Assembly: GCA_043228905.1 (NCBI GenBank)
Contig: JBHGNT010000017.1
Span: forward strand, 12,338,001 to 12,402,000
Direction: 5' to 3'
Length of the DNA stretch: 64,000 nt
From: Azolla caroliniana
Taxonomy: Eukaryota > Polypodiophyta
Shown: in pieces, positions 7,485-19,497 of the stretch
Numbering within the stretch: position 1 is the stretch's first letter
Layout: each line of letters starts with the position of its first letter
Translations under genes and position numbers: made by a program
The notes under the pieces: model-generated
Told to the model about the DNA's origin: nothing
Seen by the model: only the letters and a program-made list of their open reading frames with translations
Databases searched by the model: none

Positions 7485-8642
7485 ATGGCTACTGTTAGCG
7501 CCCAAGAATATCAATCCGTTTTCTCCGAGTTACAGTGCCTAAAAGAAAAGTTTGTTGCCCTGGAACAAGAAAACCAACGGCTGATAGGGGATCTGCAACA
7601 AATCGCTCTAGAAAAGCAACAAACACAGCAACAACATGGGGAGTTAGCGTTACGGGTGCAACAACTCGAAGCGGCATTGCAACAACAAGGATCAAGTCCC
7701 CAAGGATTTCATAAAGAGCCGAAGATTGGACTTCCTGTGAAATTTGATGGAACGCGATCGCAATTCAGGGGATTCCTTAATCAAGTATGATTAGTCCTCC
7801 AAATGCATCCTTCCTGATACTCCACTGATGCATCCCGAGTCGGCTTAATAGGCACGTTGCTTAGCGGCTCAGCCTTAGCATGGTTTGCTCCGCTTCTAGA
7901 AAAACAATCGCCCTTGCTTAGTAACTTTGAAGATTTTATTAGTGAGTTCAAAGCCTACTTTGGAGACACCGACAACATCAGGACGGCGATCAACAAAATC
8001 CGGCGATTGCGTCAAGGCGATCGTCCAGCCTTTGCCTACGCGACGGATTTCCGCCAACTCGCTTTCGACATACCCTGGGATGATCAAGCACTAATGGAGC
8101 AGTTTCGCTATGGCCTGCGAAATGATGTCAAAGATCTACTTCTAACCTTCCCCGAAGAACCAAAGTCTCTTACGGAGGCAATCAGTCGAGTGGTCCGATG
8201 TGACAATTGCCTCTTCGAATGGCATTCGGAACGTCAATTACAGATACCACGCGCTAGGCCGGAGCCCACTTACGCCGCAGTCGCGGCTAGACCGTTTGCA
8301 CGAGACATACCTCAAGCAAATAATTCGACACCGATGGAGATCGATACCATGCGTCGACGTGGCCCGTTATCGGAAGAAGAAAAGCAACGACGACGTGCAA
8401 ATCGATTATGTCTTTATTGCGGTGGACCAGGGCATATCGCAATCAATTGTCCCCATAGGCCAAGAAGACAGGTAAATCAAATTGTAGCCTGTACTAAACC
8501 TGAGTCAATTCTTCCCTTAGGAGTGTTTGATAGTATTAATAGTACTAATAGAGTGTTTGATAGTACTCATAGAACTAATAGCCCAAGTATCTCAAATAAA
8601 TTTGAAATCCTTAGTCAATTAGATGAAGAGTTAAATGATTGA
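7485..8642 (+). pseudogene. gag of gypsy A
   Basis: Starts MATVSAQEYQSVF. Domains: N-terminal Gln-rich coiled coil (residues ~10-75), capsid-like region from KIGLPVKFDGTRSQFRGF through LLSGSALAWFAPLLE and RRLRQGDRPAFAYATDFR, then a basic linker, the zinc knuckle CLYCGGPGHIAINC near 8405-8450 and a short tail ending ...QLDEELND. Two in-frame TGA codons (7788-7790 and 7815-7817) break the capsid region. The second also occurs in gypsy D at the same codon. The stop TGA at 8640-8642 overlaps the pol frame. Confidence 0.9.
8630..8642 (+). promoter_or_regulatory. Candidate -1 frameshift site at the gag-pol overlap of gypsy A
   Basis: The gag frame reads GAG TTA AAT GAT TGA. The heptamer GTTAAAT is aligned for a -1 slip into pol (GTT AAA ...). 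In this copy the next -1 codon is TGA, which blocks pol; in gypsy C the same position is CGA and open, and in gypsy D it is CCA. Confidence 0.45.
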
Positions 8643-11600
8643 GTCCAGCCAAAATAGGAGCCGTTTGGTTGGACAACAGCCCTAGATCTGTACAGCCCAT
8701 TAGTGGTTCCATTCCTTCCAAGCAAGTTAGCAATGTGTTCCTAGCCCAAGTCATTGTTAGTACTAAAAGTACTCCCCTAGTACCCATCCTAGCACTTTTA
8801 GATTCCGGAGCTAATTCCTGTTTCATGGATCGAAATTTTGCCCAAGCTTCTCAGATATCCTTAAGAAAACTTCCTTGTCCCGCATCTGTAGTAGTCATTG
8901 ATGGTCGTCCCATTGCTTCAGGGAATATTGTAGAAGAATCAGAACCCATTCAAGTTGTCCAAGGTAGTTTTGTGTGTGTAATATCATTTAATATAATTAG
9001 TAGTCCAGAGCATCCCATTGTCCTAGGATTACCTTGGTTTGAATTACATAATCCAGCCATAGATTGGAGAACAAGAGAAGTCCGATATCGACCACCCCAA
9101 GAATCAACTCACCAAGTTTCGACCATTTCACACCATCAACTACGTGAAGAAGGACCCAAGGAGGCAATGTTCCTATTTGCAATATCAGTACATCCTTCCA
9201 GCACTATTAAGAAGGACTCCTTAGTACAACTCCCAGCAAAATATCATCCTTATGCCGATGTATTTGACAAGGTAAAAGCCGGTACCCTTCCTCATAACCG
9301 TCCCTATGACTATCCCATCGATTTACAACCAGGAACCGAGCCACCTAGGGGGCCAATTTACAACTTGTCACCCACCGAGTTAGAAGTCCTTCGAGCCTAC
9401 ATAGAGGAGAACTTGGCAAGCGGGTTCATCCGCCATTCGAAATCTCCGGCCGGTGCACCCATCTTCTTTGTCAAGAAGAAAGATGGCTCACTTCGTCTTG
9501 TCGTTGATTACCACGGATTGAATAAAGTCACCATCTGGAATAGGTATGCACTTCCTCTTATATCAAGTCTTTTAGAGCGAGTTAATGGTGCCAAGTTTTT
9601 TACTAAAATCAACCTACGAGGAGCGTATAACCTCGTGCGGATCCGACCGGGAGATGAGTGGAAGACCGCCTTTCGCACGTGGTATGAGCATTTCGAGTAT
9701 ACTGTTATGCCGTTTGGCCTGACCAATGCACCCGCAGTCTTCCAACACATGGCAAATGATATATTCAGAGACCTCTTGGATATCTGCTTGATCATTTATC
9801 TGGATGACCTATTGATCTATTCGAAGACCCAGGAAGAGCACGATTCTCATGTACTATTAGTACTAAAGCGACTCCGCGAGAATGGTCTTTATGCCAAGCT
9901 AGAAAAATGTAGCTTTGACTGCAAGCAAGTGGAATTTCTAGGCTACGTCATCTCCTCAAAGGGCATCGCCATGGATCCAGCTAAAATCCAAATTGTACTA
10001 GAGTGGCAAATTCCACGGTCGGTACGAGATGTACAATGTTTTCTAGGTTTTGCTAACTTCTACCGTAAGTTTATACAGGATTACTCGAAGATTATTTTAC
10101 CTCTCACACATCTTACGAAGAAGGGCCAAGCATTTCTTTGGTCCATAGAAGCAGTTATGGCTTTTCGGCATCTTAAGAAAGCCTTTACATCAGCACCGAT
10201 TCTAGCTCATGTGGATACAAGCAAACCATTCATCATGGAGGCCGACGCATCAGATTTCGCCCTCGGTAGCATCCTTTCTCAACAAGGCGATAAAGAAGAG
10301 TTGCATCCGGTGGCTTTCCATTCGCGCAAATTCGATGTCGCAGAAATCAACTACGAAATACATGACAAGGAGTTATTAGCCATCATGGATTCATTTTTAC
10401 AATGGCGGCATTTCTTAGAGGGCTCTCCACATCAGGTCATTGTCTTTAGCGATCATAAAAATCTTGCTGATTTTCAGAACACTCGCGTACTAAATCGACG
10501 GCAAGCTCGGTGGGCGCAATTCCTCACGCGTTTCGACTTCAAAATCACATATCGACCGGGGAAGCAGCAAGGAAAAGCAGATGCACTATCACGGCGTTCA
10601 TATCTTGCACCTCGGCCTGGTGATGCAACATTTGATAATCAAAAGCAAGTAATCTTGGGACCAACACGATTGCACACGACGTGGATTTTTCACACCCCGA
10701 TGGATTCACGGATTACCGATGACATACGTGCAACCTTGAAGATGGATAGTTTTGCTCAAGACATCCTGACGCACATTGATACTTCTCGGGCATCCTGTTC
10801 TCAGTCTCAACAACCAGGTATTGACTACTGACAATTCGAATATCATGATGGTTTGTTATTCTTTAAAAAGCACGTATATGTCCCCAATTGCTCTTGTCGC
10901 CTTCAAATCGTCCAACATTGTTACGACACCCATACGGCGGGACATTTCGGTAGTACTAAGACGTTGGAGCTAGTGCAACGATCTTTTTGGTGGCCCCACA
11001 TGTGCCGTTTTGTCGACGACTACGTTCGGACCTGTGATGCTTGCTGCTGAGCAAAGATGCTGGCTTGTTGGAACCCTTACCGATTCCAAGTGAGCCGTGG
11101 CAGTCTATTTGTCTTGATTTTATCACAGATCTACCGGTCTCGAAGGGGTTCGATGCTATCCTAACCGTCGTCGATCGATATACGAAGATGACACATTTTG
11201 TGCTGTGTACTAAAGCCATCACTAGCGAGGTATTTTGGCATCATGGCCTCCCAGACAGTATTATCAGTGACCGAGGCCCACAATTTGTCTCCAAATTTTG
11301 GCAGCATCTCTTCAAGATGCTCAAGGTCTCCTGCAACCTCTCCTCCGGCTACCATCCTCAGACCGACGGGCAGGCGGAACGAACAAACCAAATGCTAGAG
11401 CAATATCTCCGGTGTTTCCTGAGTTATCAACAGGACGATTGGGCCGAGATTCTCCACTTTGCGGAGTTTGCATATAATAATGCTATTCACTCCTCGACTC
11501 GGGTCTCCCCATTTTTCGCTTATACCGGTTTCCATCCTTGCTGGTCGGTGATCGACACTCCGGAGCTACCTACCAACCCTCGTGCCGAGGATCATTTGGA

Positions 11601-12168
11601 GAGGCTACGCAAGATCCAGATGGATCTCTCTACTCACCTTCGTCATGCTCAACACACACAGAAGACTTATGCGGATCGTCATCGGATTCCCTCCTCTTTT
11701 GCCATCGGAGATCGGGTATGGCTCTTACGTCGTCACATCAAGACTACTCGACCGTGCGACAAATTGGATTATCGACGACTCGGTGCCTTCCGTATTACGG
11801 GTAAGATTAATGATGTCACCTTCTGCCTTGATCTCCCTCCGTAGCTTCAGATACATTTGGTTTTCCATTATTCTCTTCTTGAACCTTATAAAGCAAACAC
11901 CATTCCCGATCGTGTGACACCACCACCGCCCCTGCTGGAGTTGGACGCCGGCCCGGAGTATGAAGTTGCTGCCATCCTCGATTCCAAACTTGTTCGCAAC
12001 AAACTTTATTACTTGGTCGATTGGCTCGGTTATAGTTCGAGCGAACGTACTTGGGAACCCGTCGAGCATCTTGCCAATGCACAGGATCTTCTTGCTGATT
12101 TCCACCGAAAATATCCGGACAAACCCGGTCCACAATTAGCGCCGACTCGTTCCACTCGTCGTCTTTAA
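8639..12168 (+). pseudogene. pol of gypsy A (protease, RT, RNase H, integrase, chromodomain)
   Basis: The frame is open from 8639 to 10831. Protease active site LLDSGANSCF, then RT with [29 protein letters not shown] and the catalytic [12 protein letters not shown], RNase H with MEADASDFALGS and YEIHDKELLAI. A TGA (10829) separates the integrase zinc-finger part (HCYDTHTAGHFG...CDACC), which ends at another TGA (11048-11050). Integrase resumes in the +2 frame from about 11060: DFITDLP, SDRGPQF, YHPQTDGQAERTN, AFAYNN-type block. Part of the core around TSEVFWHHG is deleted. TAG at 11842 precedes the last segment, which carries a C-terminal chromodomain (RNKLYYLVDWLGYSSSERTW) ending at 12168. 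Confidence 0.92.
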
Positions 12169-12179
12169 GGGGGAGATAG

Positions 12180-12594
12180 TGTCATGATATGGCAAGACTC
12201 GAACCCATGACCTTATGCTACATGGGTCGAGCTCTTACCATTAGACTATGAATTGTAATTTGTAGGATATTATTTTCATTTATGTTTTATCATAGAAAAT
12301 TGATGTATATTCCAGATCTCTCTGGAACATTCTAGAAGCTTCAAGATTATTCCTAAAAACACTATAAAAGGAGGCACAAGGCATTGTTTTGAACCAAATT
12401 GGTTCAACACCAGTCTTAAGCCTCTTAGCCGATTTGTACTTATCTTTCATATAATATAAGAGCTGCTGTCATCATCCTATCTCTCTCTCTACTCTTCTCA
12501 CTTTCTCTCTCTCGAGAATCTTACGCAGTCCCGTCCTCTTAGTACTACTCTTCTTAGTACCAATTCCATCTCTACTTTAGTACTATTCCTGACA
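12180..12594 (+). repeat. 3' LTR of gypsy A
   Basis: 415 bp, nearly identical to the 5' LTR: antisense tRNA-like start, TATAAAAG near 12363, AATTGGTTCAACACCAG near 12398, ending CCTGACA. Preceded by the purine tract AAGGGGGAGATAG. Only scattered substitutions separate the two LTRs. Confidence 0.93.
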
Positions 12595-12599
12595 CTCGG

Positions 12600-14430
12600 T
12601 GGTCAAATTTTATCATTCCGCGTAAAGTACGCATGGGGTATTGCTCCATTTGCGCAAATCTTAAAAGTTTGGCTAAAGGTGCCAAGACATAAATGGAAAA
12701 GGATATGCGTAAGAAGTTACTACAGGAGCATTATGAGACACAATCGTTAGAACGAAAGAAGGCGATGCATCATAGAGAGAAGTGTTTGAAGAGGCCCGAA
12801 CAATACATGTGCTTAATGGTAGATGGCATGGACCAGAAGAAGACGTGCTTGCCGCATATGCAGAGGCTCCCCAAATACATCAATGATGAGTGCCTTGTTC
12901 AAATGCACTTGGTGGGATGCTTGGCTTATAATAGGTCTGTTGAACCTAACGTCTTCATTACATACCCCAATGTTCACAATGACCCTAACCTAATAGTTAC
13001 AGTGATTCACCGAGTTTTGATGTCTTGGGACGAACCGTTTCCCCCTGTTCTATACATTCAATTGGATAATACTACTAGAGAGAACAAAAATTCAACTATG
13101 TTTGGCTATCTAAGTATGTTATTCAACCAAGGATTGTTTAGAAAAGTGAAAGTCCATTTTCTTTTGGTTGGCCACACATGATCATATAAATAAGATGTTT
13201 AGCACATTCTCCAGACAGTTGTCTCGGCATGATGCTTTCACATTACCAAAACTATTTGATGTCATTTGTGATGCATATACACCACACCCAAAAGTGTTAC
13301 ACTTGAAGGAGGTATATGACTTTACGAGATATATATCAGATGGGTGTGTTGGGAATGTTAAAGTGCTCACCTAATTAAACAATATAAGCTTCAATCACAT
13401 TTTTATGATAAAGAAAAATGAAATAAGTGTTGAATCTACGCTTTTGTATGCCAAACAATATTCATCTTCTACAAAATGGGAACTTGAAGGTGGTTGCCAG
13501 TTCTTACTTTGTATGCCAAGTACAATTGTCCATGGAGCTAAACAAATGCCAATTGAGAAGAAAGGGCAGTTGCATAGTGACTTGGTATCGGAACGAAAAC
13601 AATTATGGCTCCAAGCCTTAGAAGAAAAAAGAAATCATATTGAGGCCGCAAAGAAATATGCCGCACAACAAGACACGTCATGGTGGGATGTAGTTTTTAG
13701 TGATTAGAAAGGAATTATAGACAATTGTGTATTTGGTGATAATTGCAATTTGGAAACGCCATTCACATGGTCGCTACAACATGATCATGTAAATAAAACT
13801 TCGGAGCAACCAGCAAATGCGATTAATCACAATTTGGTCCATCCACAACAAAGAGACATTTATGTGGGACCAAGGATGACCAAAGCAACCGAAGCTAGAT
13901 GGCAAGGTAATTTGCAAGAGCTCGCGGCGGGGATGTTGATTGCAATGCCTGTTGATGAGGACTCACATGGCCATCAATTTTGGGTTGGTAAAATTCTACA
14001 AGTGCTAATGCATGAAATAGAAAACATGATCAAGTCTATAAAAGTTCATTGGTACAACACTAGAAGTGCAAATGCTTTTACAGGTAAGTATACGTTGGAG
14101 ATGATTGAATGCCCAATGACAAGGGGAGGTAGGAAGAGGAAGCGAAACATTCCTAACACCTCAACCCTTGATGTCTCTGATGTGGATATCATCATGTATG
14201 ACTTCACGCTTACAAAAGTCGAACGATTAAGAAAGTCAACAATAGATATAATAAAAGAAAAATTACCAGGTCTACAAGGTGGCTTGAGTCGAAGGCAAAC
14301 GAGATCTGCTACATATAATCTAGAGTCAAACCATTTGGTTTATGACGAAGATAATGCATTGATTGGTACATCCGAGGATGATGAGGATGAATCGTCATTG
14401 TATATTAGTTATAGTAGTGATTTTCCATAA
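12600..14430 (+). pseudogene. DUF7869-type gene, C-terminal part
   Basis: Picks up in frame after the duplicated CTCGG: WSNFIIPRKVRMGYCSICANLKSL, then a TAA near 12690 and MEKDMRKKLLQEHYETQSLERKKA. Core motifs: CLMVDGMDQKKT, YIQLDNTTRENKNSTMFGYL (13050-13110), then FLLVGHTHDHINKMFSTFSRQ reached through a 1-nt frameshift at about 13171-13180, and FTLPKLFDVICDAY. A TAA (13372) and TAG (near 13706) break it further. The last open segment (13750-14430) has WYNTRSANAFTGKYTLE, basic KRKR and an acidic C-terminus. The D-N-N / H-H-D pattern suggests an RNase H/DDE-like nuclease fold; function unknown. Likely itself a transposable-element or expanded host family. Confidence 0.6.
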
Positions 14431-14834
14431 AGGAGTGATCATGAATGTATTTTTGGCTATTAAGTGTAACTACATTCTGCTTGTAACAAATCGAGTAATA
14501 TAAAAGCATGTGTTTTGAATTCTTATGATTTCTATGAAAATCGTTTCTTATAAAATAACATTGGTTGTAAAGTTTGTGATATAAATTAAGAATATAACGT
14601 TTTGAAATTCCTCTTTTATTTATTTATTTCTAAATCACGAAAATAGTCAATTTTTAACCTTTTTCATAGTATAGTTGAGAATGTATGATACTGGTATCAA
14701 TGTGCTTTGTAAAATCATTGAAAAAGTACTAAAATCAATAAGAATATTCCTTATCCTTACATTTATGCGTGATCCTTCCACTTGCAAACGCGAACGTGTT
14801 TAAATCCTATTCTCGATTCTTTTATTTAACCTAT
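14431..14834. other. AT-rich DNA between the DUF7869-type gene and gypsy D
   Basis: No coding frame or recognisable element. Contains TTTATTTATTTATTT near 14610. Its last five bases (CCTAT, 14830-14834) are the left target duplication of gypsy D. It is therefore originally contiguous with sequence at 42554. Confidence 0.6.
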
Positions 14835-14935
14835 TGTCAGGAATAGTACTAAAACAGAGAGAGAATCGGTACTAGAGAAGGGAAGTACTATTAGTACTAA
14901 GAGGACTGAGTGCGTAAGACTCACGAAAGAGGAAG

Positions 14936-14942
<7 letters not shown>
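14835..14942 (-). repeat. Gypsy D 3' LTR, distal fragment
   Basis: Matches the other D LTR (42117 onward): AATAGTACTAAAACAGAGAGAGAAT, GTACTATTAGTACTAAGAGGACTGA, GCGTAAGACTCACGA. The match stops at a purine-rich simple repeat where the LINE entered. Confidence 0.88.
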
Positions 14943-14971
<29 letters not shown>

Positions 14972-14972
14972 T
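14937..14972. repeat. (GATA)n microsatellite at the LINE 3' end
   Basis: About nine GATA units between the D LTR fragment and the LINE 3' end; on the LINE strand it reads (TATC)n. It may be the LINE tail or an expansion of the GA-rich target. Confidence 0.9.
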
Positions 14973-15094
14973 ATATTAGCGTCTTCGGAGGTCAAATATG
15001 ACCTATGAGACCAAAAATATTACATTTCACGTGATACGTGTGAAAGTGAGTAGTGACTCTCGATGTTCAAGAACTTTACTAATGAATGTTGCAA

Positions 15095-18000
15095 TCAAGA
15101 GTGCACATTGTGGTTGTGAGAGGAATTCATGCAAAGATTGGACTCAGTCGAAGAGATGTGGAAAGATGGTCGAATATGATCAAAGGCAGAGCATTGTATC
15201 AAAGTGTGATACTCAGACTTGCAAACTTGTTTAGGGCAAAGGGTGCATAGCTGACCACTCTCATCACTTGTGCCCCAACGCCCTGTTTCACATCGCAATG
15301 CATGTGAGCTAATTCTCATGAAAGCAATGGTTCGAATGGCAGATAATGGTATGGGCTCTAACATGTATCGATGTGTACGATTTCCCCGTTCCGCAAAGAA
15401 TATGGTTTTGTAGTTAGGTGCAACATGTGTAGTATAATGTGTGAAGCGCGAGCCTCCACATTTGTCCCACGTCATGATACATTGGCGTTGCAAAAATGCC
15501 TCATTTACAGAGGAATCTAATGATGCATCATGAAGCAAGTGTCTCGCATCCCATCTACCAAACCATTTTTTATATCTTGCATCCAACCGGAACACAAAAT
15601 TTTTCTTTTATGCGTCTTTTGGATCTTTTTGCTTGCTTCCCACCCAATTCTAGGAAGTCGATGTGAGGGACTTTTTTGAACCTTAAGCATGTATTTAACA
15701 ACCCTTTCCATGGCCATGATCTCAATGGGAAGCGATCCCGTCTCAAGGAGGAGGGTGTAGGGCGTTTGTTTCTTAACTTGTAGAAACTTTGTAAGAAAAT
15801 GTTTTTGGACATTTTTAAACTCTTTCCACATAGATTTAGGGATGCTACCGCCCCATACTTCCACCCCATAGAGAATAACCAATGTCACCAAAGTGTCGAA
15901 AAGATATTTCTTGAGGACCCAAGACTTAATATCTCCAAGATTGCATGTGTTCTCAAATGCATAGTATGCTCGCTTGCCTGCCTCTAAGCGGCGTGTAGCA
16001 CATTCATTCCATCTATGATTTGAAGGAACTTCAAGGCTAAGATATTTGAAGCTTTCCACACATTCAAGTGGCTCATTGTTGTACATAATGCATGGTTTAT
16101 CTCTTTTTTGGCTCTTCACAAGCATAATCTTTGTTTTAGAGCTATTGACACTTAATTTAGTATGCATGCAAAAATTTTCCAATGCCTTCATAAGCTTTTG
16201 TGCATCTCCTAAAGTATTTGCAAAAAGTACTACATCATCTGCATATAGCAAAAGCATAATCACAACATTCCCAATGGCAACTTCTTCAACACATTCTTCC
16301 TTTGCAAACTTGGTAACCATTTCTTCCAATTCATCAATGCATAGACCGAATAGTGTTGGTGAGAGTGGACATCCTTGCTTAACACCAATAGTGCTTTTGA
16401 AAAAATTTGAAAGTTTATCTCTCATGCACACACAACATATAACCTTCTCATAAATTCGGGAAATTGCAAGCATATATTCACTTGGCACCTCAAGTTCTCC
16501 CATTCGCCTCCAAAGATGCTCACGAGGTACCATATCAAAAGCTTTCTTGAAGTCTACAAAGAAACAATATAAACCTTTACCTCTAAGGCGACTTTCCTCC
16601 ATTAATACTCAAAGGGTGACAAGGTGATCAATGGTGCTATGGTGTTTTTGAAAGCCAGCTTGTCCATAAGCTCTCTTACCACTTTTTTCAGCCCATACAC
16701 TTATCTTTGATTCCATTATACATCCAAATAGTTTAGCCATTAATGAGCCAACCATGATGGTTCGATAGTTGTTTACATTATTTATATCTCCACCTTTATG
16801 TAAAGGTTTGATCCAATTTGTAGTCCAATCGTACGGCATACCATGTTGCAATGCATCATTAAACATATCTCTTATCCATATATGTGCTTCCTTTCCCGTC
16901 CATTTGAGCATTTCAACCTTTATACATTGAAGATCGCTTGCCTTTCGAGACGCCAATTTCTTAAGTCCTATGCATATATCTTCAATTGTAAAGAAGGGAG
17001 GCATTTGTGAAAGAGAACCATAACACATCATCTTTCCGGCAAGAGATAACTCATATAAATTCTTACAATGCATAGACAAGTCATGAAGAGTTAAGTCACC
17101 ATAACTCTCAACACGTTTCCCCTTTAGATTTCCCCAAAATTTGGCACATGCATGTGCTTTCTCTTATGTTTGGATAAATTGTTGAGTAACTTCCCATATT
17201 CTTCTCTTTCTTTGAATAAGCCTTTTATACTCATGCAAATGCTTTTGGTAATTCTCTTTATCCATAACTACATCCAAAACCATAAGGCACTTTCATGCTT
17301 CACGACATTCTTTATCAAACCATTTTTTCCTAAGTTTCTTGGTGCATTTCCAAGATGTGCAGCTGGTCGAATTTTTTTTTTTTGTAGAGGAGAGAATGAC
17401 TTTCTTGAAAGCTTCCCATTTTCATTCTAGTGTGGCACCATGTTGTATCTTTGTCATTTGTAACATATCCTCAACCATCTTGGAATACATGGGTGCTCGC
17501 TTAAGTTTCATGCTCAAGTGCGGTTGTTTATTATCTTCAATAGCCTTCTCACAATCAAACCTATGCATACATTTGAGATCAATACATAAAGACCTATGAT
17601 CGGATTCCGGTGTCCATTCACCAAGTGAGAATTTATGTATACGATCCAAAATACCTTCGGAAAGTAGCACATAGTCAATCACACTATTTCCGTTGTGTTT
17701 TCTACATGTAAAACCATTAGTGTTGGGCCATAAGGAAATACCATTTGCAATAGCAATCTGGTAGTATTGCACATTTGTAGGAGTAACTTCCCAAATTGGT
17801 CCGGATCTTTTTCATCACTAGAAGAGCGGCTATACATTTGCATATCCTCTTGCATCCTTGAGATATGTGGCATGAAAGATTCTTGTGAATCAAGTTGGAA
17901 ACTTCTTCTACGAGCATTCATGTCACCAAAGACAATAACTTCCCCTTTGGATTTGAAATAAGCAATATCATCTTCTAGATTGGCAAATGGTTGATCTTTA

Positions 18001-18430
18001 TCCAAACAAGCATAAAAGTTAGAATCTTGATGAGGAATGTAACATCCAACTACAAAAGTGGGCAAATCATTCGGTGTTTCTATTTTGAGTCATATGTAGC
18101 ATTTATGTTCATCATTTTTTATGATTGACACATATTTCTCTATTTCCTTCTTAATCAAACATGCCACCCCTCCTTGTCCTCTTCTTTGTCTTGGATTTTT
18201 CTTCCATATCAAAGAGTGTACATTATAGTTTCCTAAACCTTGAATCCTTTGAGTATCATGCTCCCATGTTTCAACAAGAAGTGTGATGTCCGAGTCATTG
18301 GTGAACTCCTCTATGCCAAATCCTGCATTCCATGGGTATCCATTGCAATTCCAAAAGAATAGTCGTAAAAGGTGTGGGTTAGTCTCATAGATCACGTGTC
18401 CCTATTTGCCTATATTTCCATCTTTAGGCA
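15095..18430 (-). pseudogene. LINE ORF2: endonuclease and reverse transcriptase
   Basis: Endonuclease (from ~18395): NCNGYPWNAGFGIEEF, LLVETWEHD, GQGGVACLIK, IVFGDMNARR, VIDYVLLSEGILDR, TPESDHRSL, the last three being catalytic-region motifs. RT: ASRKASDLQCIKVEMLKW, WIKPLHKGGDINNVNNYR (17079-16609), then after a frameshift FVDFKKAFDMVPREHLW, GVKQGCPLSPTLFGLCIDEL, catalytic LLLYADDVVLFANT (around 16240) and FKYLSLEVPSN. The C-terminus (15595-15095) holds LCTLCPKQVCKSEYHTLIQC, the Cys/His motif common at the end of plant and algal LINE ORF2. At least five breaks, so inactive. Confidence 0.9.
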
Positions 18431-19273
18431 CATCCTTAACCTTATTTTTCAATCTTTCTTCATATGCTTTACGGCGAGCATTCTGTTGTGAGATAGTACG
18501 ATCTTCACTCACAAAGCATTGCGTACCTTTGAGGTATACCCAACTATTTTCGAGTATGATCCGCCGCTTTGTATCATCTGTCATTGTGCATACAATAGGC
18601 CTTTCTCTGGAGCGAGTAACACCATGTTTCCCAACTCGGTGTGCCCCATATACATTCACATCTGACATCCCATAATGCATGCTAAATAATTCACCAATGG
18701 CCTTTCCAAGGGATGCCGTTGTTTCCATACTCTCTTCTTTAATCCCACAGACGACAATATTCTTTGATCATCGTTCACGTTTATTTCAATTCTCAGACAT
18801 CTTTGCTTTCTATATTCTTCTCTTGATGCATCACATGCATATTAGATGAGTTTGATAGCACATCCCCACCACATATATCGGCCCATGACTTCGTTGTACA
18901 TACATTTTTCATCTCACTTACATCCCGCCTCATCGTGTCCAATTTTTTATTCTTTTAATGCTTCCTTTAACTCAATCTTGTTAAGGCGCTCATTTGTTTC
19001 GAAAGAAGCTCTTTTACATTCTTGAATCTCTTCTTGAAGTTTTGCAACCACTTGTTTAAGACTTTCATTCTCAATGACAACACTTTGGAGCTTAGCATTC
19101 TCTTTCATTTACGTCCTAATCTCTTCACCTTGCTTGTTTATGGTTTCTTGAAGAGAAATCAAGTGACTCATAAGCATTTTGTCCATTGCATTGGAATCAA
19201 GATTTGTTGGGGATCTCGGCCCATTATCAATCATACCCCCGAACTTTGCGGTGGCTTTACGAGTATTTGCCAT
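18402..19273 (-). pseudogene. LINE ORF1 (nucleic-acid-binding chaperone-like)
   Basis: Starts at ATG 19273 (MANTRKATAKFGGMIDN). A Leu/Glu/Lys-rich coiled coil follows (LISLQETINKQGEEI, LKQVVAKLQEEIQECKR), with a TAA near 19108 and other stops. The last segment (18728-18402) contains VYGAHRVGK, RPIVCTMTDDTKRRIILEN and CFVSEDRTISQQNARRKAYEE, typical of the L1-type ORF1 C-terminal domain. It ends just before ORF2. Confidence 0.7.
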
Positions 19274-19495
19274 TGTAGGGACAAAACCTATGGGAAGAGA
19301 GAGACAGAGAGGGAAGGAGAGAGAATGTACCTTTCACTCGATTTAGGGCTTCAAAATCTACCTTGCGTTTGAGGAACCGTGGGGCAAAGATGGTTGCGGA
19401 TGAAAATGCTCATAACTTCTCATCACAGTAACGGAATTCAGTAAATGAACATTGTTTAGAAAGTTCTCTGAAAGAGCTTTCGAATGAGCTATAGA

Positions 19496-19497
<2 letters not shown>

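Larger units (their letters stand above)
6998..12594 (+). mobile_element. Ty3/gypsy chromovirus A (full length, decayed)
   Basis: 5' LTR 6998-7411, gag, pol with protease-RT-RNase H-integrase-chromodomain, purine tract AAGGGGGAGATAG, 3' LTR 12180-12594. The target duplication CTCGG is at 6993-6997 and 12595-12599. The element is 5.6 kb, a normal chromovirus size. The gag, with an N-terminal coiled coil, the ALAWFAPLLE region and the CLYCGGPGH zinc knuckle, resembles sushi/Tf1-type elements. Coding is broken by stops at 7788, 7815, 10829, 11048 and 11842. It interrupts the DUF7869-type gene. Confidence 0.95.
14973..19497 (-). mobile_element. LINE (non-LTR retrotransposon), near full length, decayed
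   Basis: About 4.5 kb inserted in the GA-rich tract of the gypsy D 3' LTR. Order on the minus strand: ORF1 with coiled coil and L1-type C-terminal domain, ORF2 with AP-type endonuclease, reverse transcriptase and a terminal zinc-knuckle-like region. The right boundary is where (GA)n and LTR sequence resume at 19498. No poly(A) tail; the 3' end abuts (TATC)n. Multiple frameshifts and stops. Confidence 0.88.

Noticed and set aside
14530-14834. Upstream half of a gypsy E1 LTR split by gypsy D
   Set aside because: If D had inserted in the E1 LTR, this stretch should resemble the E2 LTR (50927-51373). I see no TATA box or shared blocks, so I leave the target of D undefined.
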